From Leucobacter sp. Psy1 (GTDB lineage: Bacteria; Actinomycetota; Actinomycetes; Actinomycetales; Microbacteriaceae), in NCBI RefSeq assembly GCF_020096995.1, contig NZ_CP083692.1, positions 2,418,001-2,482,000 of the forward strand: a stretch of DNA of 64,000 nucleotides, read 5' to 3'. The notes under the pieces are model-generated. The model searched no databases. It saw only the letters and a program-made list of their open reading frames with translations, and was not told where the DNA came from. Made by a program: the position numbers and the translations under genes. Shown here piece by piece: positions 61,266 through 64,000 of this stretch. Each line of letters starts with the position of its first letter. Position 1 is the first letter of the stretch.

Positions 61266-62288
61266 ATGCCAATCGCAACTCCTGCAAGGTACCGCGAGAT
61301 GATTGATCAGGCGAAGGACCGCGGCTTCGCTCTTCCCGCCATCAACGTCACCAGTTCGCAGACGCTGAACGCGGCGCTCCAGGGGTTCGCCGAGGCCGAA
61401 AGCGATGGAATCATACAGGTTTCGCTGGGGACCGCCCTCTATCTCTCTGGCTCGCGTGTGCAGGATCGCGCCAAGGGATCGAAAGCTCTAGCACTCTATG
61501 CTCACGAGGTTGCACAGGACTACGGTGTGACAATCGCCCTGCACACTGACCACTGCCCCGCTGCACACGTCGACGACTGGATCCGCCCTCTCCTGCAAGA
61601 CTCGCTCGAACGTCGGCGGCAGGGACTGGACCCACTTTTCCAGTCTCACATGTGGGACGGCTCCGCGATACCGCTCGCTGAGAACCTCAGAATCGCCGAA
61701 GAGCTACTCGAACTGAGTGAGCGAGCCCACACGATTCTCGAGATTGAGGTCGGTGTCGTCGGCGGAGAGGAGGACGGGATCGCTCACGAGATTAACGACG
61801 AGTTGTACTCAACCGTCGATGATGCTCGAGCCACGGTCCGAGCACTCGGCATCGGCGAACGAGGCAGATACCTCACAGCCCTCACTTTCGGCAATGTTCA
61901 CGGAGTCTACAACCCAGCCTCAGTCCACCTCCGTCCGGGGATCCTCGGAGACATACAGAAGAAGATCGGCGCAGAAGTCGGTCGCGACCGTCCGTTCGAC
62001 CTGGTGTTCCACGGCGGATCTGGCTCAAGCCCGGAGGAGATTTCAGCCGCGGTGAGACACGGCGTCGTGAAAATGAACATCGACACTGACACCCAGTACG
62101 CGTTCACGAGTTCGATCGCTAGACACATGCTGTCGAATTGGAACCGCGTTCTCAAGGTCGATGGCGGTTACGGAGACAAGAAAGCATACGATCCCCGCTC
62201 CTGGGGCAAACCAGCCGAGGACGCCATGGCCGCACGAGTGGTCGAAGCGGCAGAACAACTGGGATCTGCGGGTAACGCCCTCCGGTAG
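61266..62288 (+). CDS. class II fructose-bisphosphate aldolase
   Basis: 340 aa from ATG 61266 with GAGAGGA upstream. Zinc site HTDHC (H93-C97, catalytic D95), zinc His in FGNVHGVY and VFHGGSGSS, and VKMNIDTDTQYAFT for phosphate binding. The length and LQDSLERRRQGLDPLFQSHMWDGSA fit the type A (long) class II form. It cleaves fructose-1,6-bisphosphate, or a related ketose bisphosphate, to DHAP and an aldehyde phosphate. It follows lacI by 42 bp, so it belongs to the sugar locus. Hand counts of two lines in this gene gave 57% and 53% GC, below the window norm. Confidence 0.9.
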   Translation: MPIATPARYREMIDQAKDRGFALPAINVTSSQTLNAALQGFAEAESDGIIQVSLGTALYLSGSRVQDRAKGSKALALYAHEVAQDYGVTIALHTDHCPAAHVDDWIRPLLQDSLERRRQGLDPLFQSHMWDGSAIPLAENLRIAEELLELSERAHTILEIEVGVVGGEEDGIAHEINDELYSTVDDARATVRALGIGERGRYLTALTFGNVHGVYNPASVHLRPGILGDIQKKIGAEVGRDRPFDLVFHGGSGSSPEEISAAVRHGVVKMNIDTDTQYAFTSSIARHMLSNWNRVLKVDGGYGDKKAYDPRSWGKPAEDAMAARVVEAAEQLGSAGNALR

Positions 62289-62394
62289 AAGGACAGGCGC
62301 TTCAGCGGTGCCCCACCCAGCTCCGCTCCCTGAGTAGCCGCAGATGCGGCCGGGCGCATCGCACGCATCAGGCCCTGCCTGCCGCCCGAAGCGG

Positions 62395-62468
62395 TGCCCC
62401 CACTGGGATTCGAACCCAGACTGCGCTGATTTTAAGTCAGCTGCCTCTGCCGGTTGGGCTATAGGGGC
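62395..62468 (-). tRNA. tRNA-Leu (anticodon UAA) with short variable loop
   Basis: Read leftward from 62468: acceptor GCCCCTA pairs with TGGGGGC, discriminator A62395. Anticodon stem GCTGA/TCAGC with loop CTTAAAA gives anticodon TAA, reading UUA codons. T arm CTGGG TTCGAAT CCCAG. Between the anticodon and T arms only about 5 nt (GCAGT) are present, so the usual long leucine variable arm is missing (74 nt in total). CCA is not encoded. Confidence 0.9.
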
Positions 62469-62539
62469 GTCCCTGCAATCCTAACGGCGCGAACGTGTCG
62501 CCATGCGCCGCCCGATGGTTGCAGCGAGTGGACAAAATA

Positions 62540-62573
62540 GTGGACCCCGTGCTGGGCAGAACACGGGGTCCAC
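62540..62573 (-). terminator. terminator downstream of pckG
   Basis: GTGGACCCCGTG (62540-62551) pairs with CACGGGGTCCAC (62562-62573) around a 10-nt loop, 51 nt beyond the pckG stop. A perfect 12-bp stem without a strong T-run. Confidence 0.75.
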
Positions 62574-62623
62574 GTCTGGGTGCGGGCGGTATCGGCCGCC
62601 CGCAGGTCTGTGCGGGGCGCGGG

Positions 62624-64000
62624 TCAGGCGCCGAGTCGCTCGCGCAGCGAGGTGAGCTGTGCGCGGAGCTGAGCGGGAACGCGGTCACCGAACTGAGCGA
62701 AGAACTCCTCCGTCAGATCCGCCTCCGCGAGCCAGGAGTCGGCGTCGATCGCGAAGAGCTCGGCCATGTCCTCGGCCGGAATCGCGATGCCGTCGAGGTT
62801 GAGCTCACCCTCAGCAGGCACGGTGCCGACCGCGGTCTCACGACCCTCGTGCTCGCCGGAGACCCGACGCACGATCCAGTCGATGACGCGGGAGTTCTCA
62901 CCAAATCCCGGCCACAGGAAGCGGCCATCGTCGCCCTTGCGGAACCAGTTCACCTGGAAGATCTCGGGTGCGTTCTCGCCGAGGCGCTCCCCCATCTCGA
63001 GCCAGTGGCCCCAGTAGTCGGCCATGTTGTAGCCGCAGAACGGAAGCATCGCGAAGGGATCGCGGCGGAGCTCGCCGACGGTGCCCTCCTGGGCGGCCGT
63101 CTTCTCCGAGGAGACGGTGGCTCCGATGAACACACCGTGCTCCCAGGAGAGCGACTGGGCGACGAGCGGCACGTTGGTCGCGCGGCGGCCGCCGAAGAGG
63201 ATCGCATCGAGCGGCACGCCGTCCTGCTCGTACCAGTCCTGCGCGAGCATCGGGGTCTGCTGGATCGGCACCGTGAAGCGCGAGTTCGGGTGCGCGGCAG
63301 GCGTCCCCGCTGCGGGCGTCCAATCGTTGCCCCGCCAGTCGATGAGGTGATCGGGGACCTCGTCGGTCTTGCCCTCCCACCACACGTCACCGTCGTCGGT
63401 GAGCGCCACGTTGGTGAAGATCGTATTGCCCCAGAGCGTGTCCATGGCCGTCGGGTTCGTCGACTCACCGGTACCGGGGGCGACGCCGAAGAAACCGGCC
63501 TCGGGGTTGATGGCGTAGAGACGGCCGTCGGGGCCAGGGCGCAACCAGGCGATGTCGTCGCCGATGGTCTCGACCTTCCAGCCGGGGATCGTCGGCTGGA
63601 GCATGGCGAGGTTGGTCTTGCCGCAGGCCGAGGGGAAGGCGGCGGCGAGGTGGTACGCCTGGCCGGTATCCGTGTTGCTCAGCTTGAGGAGCAGCATATG
63701 CTCGGCGAGCCAGCCCTCGTTGCGGCCCATGACGCTCGCGATGCGAAGTGCGAAGCACTTCTTCGACAGCAGCGCGTTGCCACCGTAGCCCGAACCGTAC
63801 GACCAGACCTCGAGCGTCTCGGGGAAGTGAGTGATGTACTTCACATCGTTGCACGGCCACGCCGAGTCCGCTTCGCCTGCGGCGAGCGGGGCGCCGACCG
63901 AGTGCACCGTGCGCACCCACTCGCTGCCGGGAACGATGCCGTCGAGAGCGGGCTGACCCATGCGGGTCATGATGCGCATGTTGAGCACGGCGTAGGGGGA
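62624..64000 (-). CDS. pckG: GTP-dependent phosphoenolpyruvate carboxykinase (N-terminus beyond window)
   Basis: 458 residues are visible, reading in from the right edge to the stop at 62624; the family is about 610 aa, so roughly 150 N-terminal residues lie outside. It converts oxaloacetate and GTP to PEP, GDP and CO2. [12 protein letters not shown] is the GTP P-loop with the active-site Cys, [15 protein letters not shown] carries Mn ligands nearby, and [26 protein letters not shown] and [15 protein letters not shown] form the nucleotide pocket. It is the gluconeogenic enzyme, beside aspA-type C4 metabolism only by chance. Confidence 0.95.
   Translation of the reverse strand, partial: SPYAVLNMRIMTRMGQPALDGIVPGSEWVRTVHSVGAPLAAGEADSAWPCNDVKYITHFPETLEVWSYGSGYGGNALLSKKCFALRIASVMGRNEGWLAEHMLLLKLSNTDTGQAYHLAAAFPSACGKTNLAMLQPTIPGWKVETIGDDIAWLRPGPDGRLYAINPEAGFFGVAPGTGESTNPTAMDTLWGNTIFTNVALTDDGDVWWEGKTDEVPDHLIDWRGNDWTPAAGTPAAHPNSRFTVPIQQTPMLAQDWYEQDGVPLDAILFGGRRATNVPLVAQSLSWEHGVFIGATVSSEKTAAQEGTVGELRRDPFAMLPFCGYNMADYWGHWLEMGERLGENAPEIFQVNWFRKGDDGRFLWPGFGENSRVIDWIVRRVSGEHEGRETAVGTVPAEGELNLDGIAIPAEDMAELFAIDADSWLAEADLTEEFFAQFGDRVPAQLRAQLTSLRERLGA

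Noticed and set aside
62395..62468. Direct-repeat attachment site of an integrated element at tRNA-Leu
   Set aside because: No second copy of the tRNA 3' end was found near the other side of the sugar locus, and no integrase is present.

Overview
The window is GC-rich (hand-counted lines of typical genes are near 67% GC), tightly packed and actinobacterial. It carries GTG and TTG starts, a split lycopene cyclase (crtYc/crtYd), a HAIR (HspR) operator, a GlnR-type operator, an actinobacterial-type tmRNA tag (ANAKRTDFALAA), an LmeA-like protein and GTP-dependent PEP carboxykinase. The gene set fits family Microbacteriaceae (Leucobacter-like). The genus is an inference. No rRNA, insertion sequence, CRISPR array or prophage was seen.

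Layout. 1-9.8 kb: end of a conserved gene, tRNA-Lys(UUU), a poorly conserved stretch with two small ORFs, an SRPBCC protein, a sugar porter, an LmeA-like protein, 5-aminolevulinate synthase divergent from a cardiolipin synthase-type phospholipase D protein, a SRAP DNA-protein crosslink enzyme, a secreted conserved protein and a tyrosine phosphatase. 9.8-12.3 kb: nrdI-nrdF followed by a DtxR/MntR-type regulator. 12.4-17.6 kb: AlkB-like dioxygenase, aldo/keto reductase, SelO, LCP protein and crtYc-crtYd. 17.8-23 kb: ilvDBNC operon. 23-28 kb: NhaA, tRNA-Lys(CUU), Hsp20, HisN, MarR, DUF3054 protein and tmRNA. 28-34 kb: TetR/NCS1 permease pair, then smpB, ftsX, ftsE, prfB. 34-40.5 kb: polyamine ABC transporter (potDABC) divergent from an Lrp regulator and a putrescine-type aminotransferase. 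40.5-55.5 kb: homocysteine methyltransferase, orphan binding protein, rpsO, amtB, IMPase, purine permease, FKBP, FAH hydrolase, aspartase, MFS, htpX-lemA and a glutamine-type ABC transporter. 55.5-62.3 kb: a LacI-controlled sugar ABC transporter with two kinases and a class II aldolase. The window ends with tRNA-Leu(UAA) and a truncated pckG.

Main discovery. The ribonucleotide reductase small subunit at 9800-10810 has three of its four metal-binding carboxylates replaced by Gln115, Ser175 and Lys209. The fourth carboxylate (Asp84), both histidines and the radical tyrosine are kept. This is the QSK signature of class Ie (metal-free, DOPA-radical) NrdF. Its activator gene nrdI is next to it, a metalloregulator-family gene lies just upstream, and a near-perfect 22-bp palindrome sits inside the predicted nrdI promoter. 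No nrdE is present in the window.

Other strong signals are five GlnR half-sites at exact 11-bp spacing before amtB, a perfect 30-bp palindrome between the sugar-binding protein and LacI genes, a perfect HAIR element before hsp20, and at least fourteen genes in which a TAnnnT box ends 6-7 nt before the start codon, as expected for leaderless mRNAs.
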